Below are positions 25,259 to 37,800 of a stretch of DNA of 64,000 bases, piece after piece (position 1 is the first letter of the stretch; the number at the start of each line of letters is the position of its first letter). The notes under the pieces were generated by a model that was not told the origin of the DNA, ran no database searches, and worked only from the letters and a program-made list of their open reading frames with translations. A program made the translations under genes and the position numbers. Source of the stretch: Cricetomys ansorgei (Eukaryota > Chordata > Mammalia > Rodentia > Nesomyidae); assembly GCA_026225945.1 (NCBI GenBank), contig JAMJFZ010003746.1, positions 5,816,501-5,880,500 on the forward strand, given 5' to 3'.

Positions 25259-25356
25259 AGAAGAAGAAGAAGAAGAAGAAGAAGAAGAAGAAGAAGAAGA
25301 AGAAGAAGAAGAAGAAGAAGAAGAAGCCGTCCTTGGCCTGAACATAGACCTAGAAA
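24950..25356 (+). promoter_or_regulatory. Presumed Clec4n promoter and 5' UTR region
   Basis: This is the sequence just upstream of the Clec4n start codon. I see no clear TATA box at a fixed distance. TTTCCTCTTTCCC at 25033-25045 resembles a reverse PU.1/ETS (GAGGAA) site, as expected for a myeloid promoter. A 130-nt purine run fills 25197-25326. The transcription start cannot be placed without RNA data. Confidence 0.4.
25197..25326 (+). repeat. (GA)n-(GAA)n uninterrupted purine tract beside Clec4n ATG
   Basis: This is 130 nt with no pyrimidine on the + strand: about 50 nt of GA repeats, then about 72 nt of GAA repeats. It ends 30 bp before the Clec4n start codon, so it is in the 5' UTR or core promoter. 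Homopurine mirror-repeat tracts of this kind can form triplex (H-) DNA and are highly length-variable. The ORFs that cross it are low-complexity artefacts. Confidence 0.95.
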
Positions 25357-25387
25357 ATGATGCCGGAAAAGCAGCTCCAAGGCAGAG
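25357..25387 (+). CDS. Clec4n: Clec4n exon 1 (start codon, cytoplasmic tail)
   Basis: A tandem ATG ATG opens the frame [10 protein letters not shown], followed by donor gcagag/gtgagc. It matches the short basic tail of Dectin-2 in length and phase 1. The first ATG has A at -3. Either methionine could be used, giving 211 or 210 residues. A purine microsatellite ends 30 bp upstream. Confidence 0.85.
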
Positions 25388-27775
25388 GTGAGCATTCCTG
25401 TCTCAGTTCCAGAGACAGTGCAAATGTGGGATGTGATGAGTAGTCACCTGCGGTAAAGAGAAAGAAGTGGGCAGGCTGAAGTGGTAGAATGGACTAAGAC
25501 AGCAGGCCCATATGAGTTTGAAGGAAATATATTATCTCAGTACCAGAAGACCTTGAAAAAGCAAAAACAACAAAAAATCATACTGAAAGGGGTTGTAAAA
25601 ATACAGGATGCCAACCGAAGAATGTGATACATAACAAGAAAATGTTAGGGAGTGGGAATTATAGGTGCCTGAGGGTGAAATTTTTCTAGATTTGTGTGTG
25701 TGTGTGTGTGTGTGCGCGCACACACACACACACTTCAGAGCGGACTTGGTAACTTATTCTAGTGCGTTGTTAGCTTTTAAGTTTATAATTTATAAGTTTA
25801 TAATTACTGAGGTTTATTTGGGGTGTGGGTGTGGGTGTGGGTGTGGTCTGGTTTATTCTTTCCTTTAAACTTCTTGGTCTTGTGGCGAGTGGATCTGCTT
25901 GCTGTCTGACAGGGAATGGAGTCTGTTGGTCCCTGAGGCTCTGGTCAGTAGCTGTGATTGCCATCCTACTCCTCAGCACCTGTTTCGTAGCGAGCTGTGT
26001 GGGTAAGTCCTTCACTGACATGGCGTCTCTCCCTCTCCTCTCCCTCTCCCTCTTCCTCTCCCTCTCCCTCTCTTTCTCCCTCTTCCTCTCTCTCTCTTTC
26101 TCCCTCTTCCTTTCCCTCTCCTTCTCCTTCTCCCTTTCCCTCTTTGTCTTGCTTCTGAGACAGGGTTTCTCTGTTGTAACTCTGGCTATCCTGGCTCTCA
26201 CTCTGTAGACCAGGCTGGCCTTGAACTCACAGAGATCTGCCTGCCTCTCTGCCCGGATTAAAGGCGTGCATCACCCCCGTACGGGCAGACATGGTGTCTC
26301 TTTGGAACTCTTTCCTGTCTCTGTTCCACAGATTCCCTTTTATCCCATTGACCAGTCAGCCCTTATGTGCTATACCATGCTTTTCTTTATTTCTTCTTCT
26401 CCTCATTTTTTTTCTTTCCATCTTTCGACAACAGAGACTTCTAAGGTTCCTTCACCTGGCTTTGTTAGCACATGCTATTTCTAACCATCGTCTGTGACGG
26501 TGCCTCCCTGCATTGGGTTCACCAGTAGTCACACTCTGGTCATGTCTCTCTATTGGGAGTGCAACTCCAATTGATTTCATGATGTCCTCAGTTTAGAGTC
26601 TTTGATCCATGTGGAATTGTTTTCCCTCAATATGAGAGGAAAAATAACCAAATTAAATAATGAAGACTGAGGAAGCAGAATACTTCTTTCCCATTTCATC
26701 TGCCCACAAGGCCATATCTGAAGTCTATTGTGTGGGAAGTTTTGATGATGCTCTTTGCAGTCAACAGTTTGCTTCTCTATTTGCTGTGAAAGATGATCAC
26801 AGTAGTTGCCGCACAGTCCGGGGGAGTGTGGGAGTGACTCACATCAAAAGCTTCACATCTGTGGTCTGCTCTGAGATGAGACAAATACATCCTTCTACCA
26901 AAGCAGCGTCTGTTCTAATTGGCGTAGTCAAGTGCCGGAGGGTGGGTTGTGGTCGTTAAGGATAGTCACTTTACTGGTCAAGAAGAAACAGATGTTCAGG
27001 ACCCAGAACATGGACTAGAAAGGTAGTAATGTTTGCTTAAAACACTGGAGAAAGTCTGTTTTTGTTAACATAATGTGCACATTCATGAACAAAAAGGATA
27101 ACTTTAAAAAATTAATTTTTATTTATTCCCCGCCAATTTCATATTCACATCCAGTGTATTTTGATCACATCCACTCCACTTAAAAGTCTCTGAATTTGTA
27201 TAATACTCCTACCTGCAATCAGGAAGGGTTAGGAAATAACATACACTGTAGTCTTGCCCCGAAGTTGTTCAAGCAAAGGAGGCCAGACAATGGTAAGTCA
27301 ACAGATAACCACGCAGGACTTGTGGCAGTTCTTGGATCCGGCGGTTTGTGATTAATTGATGTAGAAGGTGGAATGTGTGTTCCAGAAAATAAAGCTGAAG
27401 TTACAGTGGGGGAGGAGAAAACAAATGAGGAGATGTGGAAACAAGTGTATAAATGAACATAAGAGAGCAATGATTTAGTCTGGCCTTTAGCGGGTTTGCC
27501 CGGAGAAGGGGGAAGGGAGAGGGGAGGTGCACTGGCCTGGCCTGAGTAGAGGACACAAGGCTCCAGGACTGGCTGTGTGGGCGCTCACTCCCTCCTTTCT
27601 TCACAGTGACTTACCAGGTTATGATGGAGAAGTCCAGCAGAAGACTGTCAGAACTTCAAACATATCATTCCAGTCTCACTTGCTTCAGTGAAGGGACGGT
27701 GGCTGCAGGTGAAGGTTTATACCGTTATCCTAGACTCAAGAGGGAGAAGAAAAGAGAGAGAACAGACACGAGCTC

Positions 27776-27811
<36 letters not shown>

Positions 27812-30800
27812 CGTGTGTGTATGTGTGTGTGCATGATGATGTTTTAATTTGGGTAGCATAGAGTCTTTTTTAAACTTACATGTTCAGTTCAGGTTCTGGA
27901 TGTGTCCACGAAATAATTCAATTCAATTCTCAAGCACCTCGGTTTTGGGAACCAAAACAGAACACAGAGTTTGTCAGGTAAACTTTGGAAATCATAATGA
28001 TTCTCGTGAGTTTTATATTCAATGTATAAAATCCTCTTTGACATTTAAATTTCTTAAGTAGTACTATCCATCCCCATTTCAAATACGAGCTTTATTACTG
28101 GGAAAACTGACTCAGGCTGAGCCTGCCCTTGTCCAAATGTAAAAATGGCAAATTCATGCATAGAGTTGGAAGAGTCAAATTGAGTATCATACCTGTGTTA
28201 CCTCTGTGATGACAGAAGCCGAAGTGCTTGTCTGCAGTTTTCCTTGTTGTCTTAATCTTTACACATAAAGAGATGCCATCCAGACAGATGTCAGAGCCCT
28301 GTTCTGAGAACTGGAGTTCTCACCAGGCCACTTTTGTGGAGAAACATGTGAGAAGTGGAGACAGAGCAAAAGCCCTTAGGACGTCTAGGAGGCGTTGGGA
28401 TTTTCTCCTTTAATCACTGGTCAGGATATGTTGCACAGAAATGCGGAAGGTTTGTCGGCTGACTCTAGTATGCTTTTCTTACTACATCGGGGCTCTTTGG
28501 AGCTATTCTATCATGAGAAAAACATAATTCTATGGGGATAGTCTTTCTCCTACTTTTTGGAGACACTTATACAAAACTAGCTCGTATATATCATTTGAAG
28601 CAGGATTTCACAGATAGCCCAGGCAGGCTTGGGCTCATACCCACAATCCTCCTGGCTCAGCCTCCTGAGTGCTGGGATTGCAGATCTGCAGGACCACACC
28701 AGGCTACAGCTGCAGTTTTAAAGAGTCTCTTCCTAGAAAGGAGAAATGGGCTCTTGGCCTTTAGAAGGCTCTAAAAATAGGACAGAGGTGGGTTTTAATT
28801 AAATTAACTTCATAGCCATCCATAAACACAGTTTAAAAGCATATCCAGCTTTAAATTATGGCCAAGCAGGTTGTTTGGTATAATTAATTCCATTTGTAGA
28901 TAAGTTTATGTGATGAAACTATTTTATATAATACCATATCAGAAAATAAAAATAACAGACATTTAGGCAATGCTTTTTTGAATTAATACAATAAAAAGGA
29001 AAATAAAACTTTTAGCAATTTTTTTTTATTTTGTCATTCATGGCGTTGCATGAATCCCTTGGGAAGAGCCCTGGATTGCTCCAGGGCTACACAGTGAGAT
29101 TCTGTTTCAGTGAAAAACAATTAGCTATGGATAGTAGTCTTGACTGGCACCTGTGGTCTCTTAGAGCTTGTAGAACATCTGTCTAGGCCCTCTGGAATTT
29201 AGAATCTTCATTGAGAAGTTAAGGATTATTCTAATGAGTCTGTTTTATATGTTTTTTTATATATTACTTTTTAGTATGTTACTTTGTCTTTTCCCTTTGC
29301 AGCTTTTAATGTTTTCTTTGTTCTGTACATTTAATGTATTGATTCTTATGTTCCATAGTGGAATTTCTTTTCTGGTCGAGTCTATTTGGTGTTCTGTGTG
29401 CTTCTTGTACCTTGACAGGGACCTATTGTCTTCTATGATTTTGTTGAACATATTTTCTATGCTTTTAACCTGAGTTTCTTCTCCTTCCTCTATTCCTATT
29501 ATTCGTAGATTTCATCTTTTTCATAGAATTCCAGATTTTCTGGATATTTTGTGTTTGAATTTAACATTTTATTTGGCTGAAATATCTTTCTTCTACCTTG
29601 TCTTCAATACCTGAGATACTCTTTCATGTCTTGTACTCTGTTGGTGAGTTTTACCTCGGTTTTACTTCTTAAATTATACACTTCCAGTTTTATCTCTGGG
29701 TTTTATTTAATGATTCTATTTTTTACTTTTATGTCATGAATTGTTTTCATTATTTCATTCTATCATGTGTGTTTTCACAGACTTCAAACTCAAATGGTAT
29801 TTTCGTAGGCTGTTTTTGGTCTCAGATTACTTCATTTGGGCATTTAAAAAAAATCTGACTGGTCTTTTGCTTGTAGGTTATGGTTTCTGCTTTTGCGTTC
29901 TTATGGGTTTTGTTTCTCTCTGTGTATGTCTGTATGACTGTCTTTGCCTGTTTCTTGTGATTTTTTTTTCTATTTTAAATTCTGTCTTTAAAAATTGCCT
30001 GTTTGTTTTCTAAAGAAAGAGAGAAAGAGAAAGTGGAGGTAGTGGTGGGAGCTGGATGGGTGAGGGTGGGAGAGGAGGGTCTGCGGGAGAGAAACCACGA
30101 TCAGAATATGTCACGTGAAAATTTTTTTTTCAATTACAAAAAGTAAAAGCAAAAATATATTAGCTCATGACGACCACAAAAATGTTCATTTTTATCACAG
30201 TTAAAGATTAATTGGGAAGCGTATGCTCTCCTCTCGAGTCATTCCCGCTCAGTGAGCGCGCTGAGAAGTTTGGACACTTGAGTTAGAACACAAGCGCAGG
30301 CGCTGGATTCTTAGTAATCAATACATGACGATTAAGATTCTTGAGTGTTCGATGTTTGATTAAAATTAGTACGAAGTAACATTTATGGAGTAATTATTTC
30401 GATTTAAGTACCGTTTAAAATATTGTTATTAAATAACCCATGATGTCAGCACTGCCCACGTGACCCCAGGTTATGCGTGCAGAGGACAGCAGGCGCTGTA
30501 ATCGTGGTGGGACAGCAGCTCTGGCGGACAGCCTCAGATGCCTGGAGCTGTGTACGACGTCTCTTTAATCTCATTTGTCTTGTTTTGTAATCGCTTTTCC
30601 CACTCATGTCCCAGAAAAAGCGTGGGGATGCTGCCCGAGTCATTGGAAGCCCTTCGGCTCCAGCTGCTACTTCGTATCTACCAAAGAGGATCTCTGGAGC
30701 ATCAGCGAGCAGAAATGCGTCGAAATGGGGGCTCATTTGGTGGTGATCAATACGGAAGCTGAGCAGGTAGCTCTTTCTCAATTTTCACTAGCCTTTCAAT

Positions 30801-31775
30801 TTTAGGAAAATATAGACACATTTGCCCAAATTGAGCATTTTTTAACGGTTAGTCGTGATTAATATTTTCACCCCGTTATAGAAAATTCCCTCGAGACTTT
30901 TCACCTTGGAAGATTAGAATTCTCGTCTCCTTGAACAAAGACTGTCCCCTTCCCAGTCCATAAAGGCGCTGGCAATCACCCCTCTACTTACTGTATTTTA
31001 TGAGTTTGGTTATTTTAGATTCTCCATGTAAATGGAGTCATGCATTATTATTATTTCTCTGTGTGTGTGCATGTGCGCACGTGTGTGTGTACATGTGTGT
31101 GTATGTATGTAGCTTATTTCGTTTGGCATGATATCTTCAAGGTTCATCCATGTCATAATATGTGACAGCATTTTCTTCCACTTTATATGGAATATTCTGA
31201 ATATCCCATTATATGCTTATTTCACATTTTATTTTATTTTCTCTTTTGCCAGTCTTGCACCTTATTGCCTTTGCCACTTCAGGCCTTGACGGCACACCCG
31301 CCGTCACCTGCGCTTGGTGAGCCTGCGGTGCGTGGCTCTAGTCTTCTTGGGTGGCAGGTCCAGAGGGCTGTGCTTCCTGTCCTTGTAGAATTTCCTGAGG
31401 TTTTCTTTTGAGTCCGGTTAATGGCGGTGAGGACACGGGTGATGGATTTGCAGACGCTGCGCTGCCGGTCACCTTGGTGACGCGATTCCGGGACAGATCC
31501 ACCTTCGGATGGTCCATCTACCTTTGTAGCACCTTGGTTCTACTAGCCCCGCTCCTCCTTTAAGACGTCCTCTCCCTTCCCCACCGATGGTTCCTTTCTA
31601 GTTTCTGGGATTCTACAGATACTCTAAGTTAAAGAAAATTCCAAGATAGGCTCCACCTAGAGATAGAACGTGCGGCATTTGTCTTCCTGGGTCTAGATTA
31701 CCTCAGTACTTTCCACAACCCATTAATTTTTCTACAAATTTTACAATTTCATTTTCTTTACAATTCCATAGTGTA

Positions 31776-31843
<68 letters not shown>

Positions 31844-34800
31844 ATTTTCATTATCAATTTTCAGTTGATGTGCCCCTAGACTGATCTCATTTCATAGCTA
31901 CTGTGCGGAGAGCAGCCATGAACACGGATAAGCAAACACCTCTGTAATACAGTCTTTTGGGTATGTGCCCAGGGGCCATGACAGTTGAGTCACACGGTAT
32001 TTCTAATTTTAGTGTTCTGAGAAACAACCACACTCATTTCCATAACGGTTGCACTGGTTTACACTTCCACCAACGAGAAAAAAGCATTTCCCCTTTCCCA
32101 TATCCTTGTCAGTATTTGCTGGCATTTGTTTTCTTGATGATAGCTACTCCGATTGGGGTGATTGTGAATCCCCAACTAGTTTTAATTTGCATTTCCCTGA
32201 TGACTAATGATGCCGAACACTTTTAATCTGATAATTTTATACATGAGCACACAGTATTTGTGGCATTTCTTCCCTTTCCTGCCCCCGATTCCTTGAACAT
32301 CCTTTAAAAGTCCTGTTGGCCATTTGTATACTTTATTTGGAAAAATGTCAGTTCAACATCCCCCCCCTTTTTGATTGTGTTATTTCTTTTGCTCTTGTTG
32401 ATTTATAGGTATTCTTATTTATTTTGGATATTAGCACCTTCTCAGATATATGGCTTTCAAATATCTTCTCCAGTACTAGTTGCTGTTTTTCTACTTTCTA
32501 ATTTTTTTCCTTTGTTGTGCAAAAGCATTTTGGCTTGATGTATTCCTTTGTCTATTTTTACTTTGTTGCCTGTTCTTTTAGTGTCGTATCCCAGAATACA
32601 CTGTTAATTCCAATGCCGTGAAGCTCTTACCTTGGGTTTTCTTCCAAGACTTTACAATTTTGCACTATTCATTTAGGTTTTTGAAGAACTTTGAATTAAC
32701 TTTTGCATGAAGTATAAGAGAAAGGGATAACTTGATTCTTTTTCCACAGCATTTACTCCCAGTGTATTTGTTAGAAATCGTTCTTCCCCATCACGCGATC
32801 TTGGCATTTGATCATTGATTTCACTATCCGTACGAGTTTACTTATGCACTCTTCAGGAAAACGGAATGTCTTTCCACTGACTTCCTTGACCAATGTCTTC
32901 CACTTTTCAGAATACATTGTTTCACTTCCAAGTGAGTTTCCTGCTCTCTGGGTGAAGCTTATTCTTAGGTTTTTGTTTTTTGTTTTTGATACTATTGTAA
33001 AGAGTTATTCAATTACTTGCTTTTCAGACTTTTGTTGTAACAACAAAAATTAATGTGAAGAGATGGCATTGATTTTTATATGTTGATTTTGTATCCTGCA
33101 ACTTTGTTGAATTTGTTAAAGGCCCAGGAAAACTACTGGTGTACCTCCTGTCAGAGTCCAAAGGCCTGAGAACCGAGGGCACCTGAAGATTATCTCTCCA
33201 CAAGCAGACAGGCAGGAAGAAAATCAGATGAATTCCTCTTTCCTTTGTCTTTTGTTCTAGTCAGACTCTCCAATGTTGGGATGTTTTCTACCCACATCGG
33301 CAAGGGCAATCCAGCTTACTGAGATCACAGACCCTGTAGCAACCATATCTGGAAACACATTCTAGATATTCTCAGAAATGATGTTTTAATCTGGGCATCT
33401 CTTGACCCTGACAGGCAGAGACATAGAATCTAATAGCATAACATGTAAACACATAACATTTTTTAAAAGATTAAAAGTATAAAAATAACCTCATGAGATT
33501 AGAGACAATCCTTTGACTTGGCAAAGAATAGGCTAGGGCCTTCTGGCCTTGCAGCAAGTTGTTTGTTTTTTTGTTTGTTTGTTTGTTTTTTGGTTCCTGG
33601 TTCAAATGACCAGTCCTTTCACTTGTATTTTCTTCTATTCTGGCTGTAAAAATGCTCACTCTGTTCAGCATGAGAATTCCAAGTTGGTAACTACCTTCTA
33701 TCCACACAGAATTTTATCATCCAACAGCTGAATGAGTCACGTTCTTACTTCCTGGGGCTTTCTGATCCACAAGGTAATGGCAAATGGCAATGGATTGACA
33801 ACACTCTTCTCAGTCAAACCATTAGGTAAGTGCAGTTCTAGATAAACCATGGGGCCTCTCTTATATTGAAAATTTAGGGAAACTTTGCTAGCAATGACTA
33901 TTAATATTAATGATTATAACAGATTAAGCTCTCACCGAAGGCTTGCATAATCTAAACTTTCAAGAAAACCTCTCTTTTAGAAAATAATTTGACATATGAA
34001 ATATTGAATAATAATGTCTTCAAGCTCAATAGACTAATAATATGAGAAATTGTGTCTAACCCAGTGTCTACCTGACTTTAAACACCATCTGTCTGATATG
34101 GTGTTCTCAGCCATTAGAGTTTTTTCTGCCTTTAAACACAAGTAGAGACTTAATTTGTTAATCTCTAATAAATAAAATATAAAATAACTGAGTCAGAATT
34201 ATGACAAATATATCAGAACAATTACATAACAATGCTTTTTGTTATTTTTAAAAGAGTTTATTGATATATTATCTTATTTTGACCTCATGTAATCTTGTGA
34301 GTTACTTTTAAACCTTTACTAAATTTGCTTCTATTTTATTATGATTTCCATTTTCATACATAAAGATTTAATATCAAGAGACATTAAATTTCTTTTTTCT
34401 CTCTCCTTTTTGTTGAAATTAAATCCTCTCATACAATGTATCCTGACCTCAGTTTCTCCTCCTTCCACTCCTCCCCACTCCCCCATCTCCCCTTTTCCTC
34501 AGATCCACTTCCCCTCTATTTCCCTCCAGAAAGAGCAGGCCTTCAAAAGATATTATCTAAACACACACAACAAGATACAATAAGACAAGGCAGAAATCTT
34601 CATATCAAGCTGGACAAGACAACTGAGTAGAAAGAAAAGGGTTCCGAGACAGACAAAAGAGTCAGAGACGCCTCGACTCCCATTGTTAGGAGTCCCACAG
34701 AAATTCTAAGCTAACAGCCATAGCACGTACACAGAGGACCTGGTGCAGACCTGTGAAGGCTCCATGCTAGCTCCTTCAGTCTCTGTGAGCACATTTGAGC

Positions 34801-37800
34801 TCCGCTTAGTTGATTCTGTGGGCCATGTTCTCCTGGTTTCCTCAGTCCCCTCTCCTGTCCCACCTGATCCTTCTTGTTCCCATCCCCTACTCACAAAATC
34901 TATTGTATTTCCCCTTCCAGAGAGATCCACAGGTACCCCATAGAGCTCTCCTTGTTACCCACCCTCTTTGGGTTTGTAGATTGTAGCATGATTATCCCTT
35001 TCTTTAATGCTAATATCCACTTATAAGTGAATACATACTATGTTGTCTTTCTGGGTCTGGGTTACCTCACTCAGGATGATTTTTTCTAGTTCCATCCCTT
35101 TGCCTGCAAATTTCATGATGTCAATTATTTTAAACATCTTAGTAATACTCCATTGTGTAAATGTACCATATTTTCTTTATCCATTCTTTAGTTGAGGGAT
35201 ATCTAGATTGTTTCCAGTTTCCAGCTGTTATGAATAAAGTTGCTATGAACATTGTCAAGCAAGTGTTCTTGTAGTATGATGGAGCATCCTTTGGATATAT
35301 ACCCAAGAGTGGTATAGTTGAGTCTTGGGGTAGATCTATTCCCAATTTTCTGAGGACAGCCATATTGATTTTGATAGTGGCTGTGCAAGTTTGAACTCCC
35401 ACCTACAATGGAGGAGTGTTCCCCTTGCTCCACATCCTCACCAGCATGAGCACGTGTGTTATTTATCTTAGCTATTCTGAAACGTGTAAGATGGGATCTC
35501 AAATAAGTTTTGATTTCCATTTCTTTCTCAGTGTTCATCAGCCATTTGAGATTCCTCTGCTGCGAATTCTCTCTTTAGAGCTGTATCCCCTTTTCCATCG
35601 GATTATTTTGGTTTGTTGATATCTAGTTTCTCCGGTTCTTTATATGTTTTGGATATTAGCCCTCTATAGGAAGTGAAGTTGGTGAAGATCATTTCCCATT
35701 CTGTAGGCTGCTGCTTTGCTTGACTAACAATGTCCTTTGCCTTATAGAAGCTGTTCAGAGTCACGAGGTACCATTTATTAATTGTTGATCTTAGTTGTCT
35801 GTGTTTTTGGTGTTCTGTTCAGAAAGTTGTCTTCTGTGTCAATGTATTCAAGGCTATTGACCCTTTCTCTTCCATCAGGTTCAGTGTACCTGGTCTTATG
35901 TTGACGCCTTTGATCCACTTGAACTTGAGTTTTGTTCATAGTAATAAGTATGGATCTATTTGGATTCTTCCACATAAAGATCCGACTGGGCCAGCATCAT
36001 TTGTTGAAGACGCTTTCTTTTTCTCCCAGTGTGCATTTCTGGCTTGTTTATTGAAAATCAGGTATCCATAGATGTGTGGATTTATGTCTAGGTCTTCAGT
36101 TCTATTCTGTTGATCAGCATATCTGTTTTTTAAGCCAAAATCATGCCATTTTTAATTGCTATAGCTCTGTAGTACAACTTGAAATCAGGATGGTGATACC
36201 TCTAGTAGGTCTTTTATTGTTCAGGATTGTCTTAGCTATCTTATTTTTTGTTTGTTTGTTGTTTGTTTTCTATACAAATTTGAGAATTGTCCTTTCAAGT
36301 TCTGTGAAGTTTTGTGCTGGGATTTTGATGGGAGTTGCATTGATACTACAGATTGCTTTTGGTAAAATGGCCATTTCTACCCTATTAATCCTACTGATGA
36401 TGAGCATGAAAAATATTTTCATTTTCTGCTATCTTCTTCGATTTCTTTCTTCAAAGGCTTGAAGTTTTTGTTGTACAAGTCTTTCACTTGTTTGGTTAGA
36501 GCTACCCTAAGATATTTTATATTATTTGTGTCTATCGTGAAGGGTATTGTTTCCCTGATTTCTTTCTCAGTCTGTCATTTGTATATAGGAGGGCTACTTT
36601 GTTGTTGTTGTTAAATCTTGTATCCAGCTACTTCCCTGAACATGTTTATCAGCTGTAGGAGTTCCCTGGTGGAATTTTTGGAGTCATTTATGTATATATC
36701 ATAGCATATACAAATTCATATCATATCAAATCCAAATGCATATCATATGCAAAATAATGATACTTCTTCCTTTCCAATTTATATCCCCTTGGTCTCCTTC
36801 AGTTGTCTTATTTGTAGATGGAAATAATAATATCCACAATGATTCAATGAAGAGCAAGAACAACTTTCCAAGACACAAAACCTGGATGGCTTAAGCACAG
36901 GGTCTCACCTCTCATGGCTGACTGACTGACCTAAGCCTCTCGTGGCTCCAACCTGGAGCACATAATAGCTATGTATTTTATTGAGGGGAAGCACCATCCA
37001 CCAATACAAAGGCTTTAATGCTTAATTGATAGAGCTTCCACAGTTCACCAAACCCCCAAAAGGCTGACTGACATGATGCCTTTTTACAGGCCAGTCAAGA
37101 CCTCAGGCAAGGTCTTCCCTGACCAGTGCTGGTGCTTAGGCTGAAGGAAGACCTCATAAAGTTCCTTCATTTGTGTTAATACAATTGGATGCTTCAAACA
37201 TAAATATCTCAGTGGGCAGAATCATTATTAGAACAACCAATGCTTCATTAATGGGCCATTGGGTAGACAATCGCTGGTGCTCCAAACTAGCATGCTTTCT
37301 GCATTCCAGAATCCACACCTAGGAAACTTGTTTTGAGTTTCTCTTTTAGTTTGATGTTTGATATAAGCTTGCTGTAAATTGCCTTTATTATGTTTAGCTA
37401 TGCCCCTTGTATCCCTCATTTCTTCAGGACTTTTTCAAAGGCCTTTTCTGCATTTAATGAGATGATCATGTGTTTTTTTCTTCCAGCTTGTTTATATGGT
37501 GGGTTACATTGACTGATCTTCATTTATTAAATCATCCCTGCATATCTGGGAAGAAACCTACTTGATCATGGTGGATGATCTTTTTGATACGTTGGTGGAT
37601 TCATTTTGCAATTTTTTGAGTATTCTTGCATCTATGTTCATAAGGGAAATTGGTCTATAATTCTCTTTATTGAGTCTTTGTGTGGTTTGGGTATCATGGT
37701 ATCTGTGGCCTCATGAAATGAATTGGGCAATGTTCCTTCTGTTTCTATTTTGTAGAATAATTAGAGGAGTGTTGGTGTTAACTCTTCTTATAAAGTCTGG

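Noticed and set aside
25052..25395. Poly-Ser, poly-Leu and poly-Lys/Glu-Arg ORFs beside Clec4n exon 1
   Set aside because: They are translations of the GA/GAA tract. The real exon is the 31-nt start exon at 25357.
25770..26208. 127- and 143-codon ORFs across Clec4n exon 2
   Set aside because: The + frame is exon 2 read through into the intronic pyrimidine tract, and the minus frame is its shadow. The GT donor at 26003 ends the exon.
26660..26959. 99-codon ORF in Clec4n intron 2, considered as an alternative exon
   Set aside because: No family resemblance and no need for it. Exons 2 and 3 join in frame without it.
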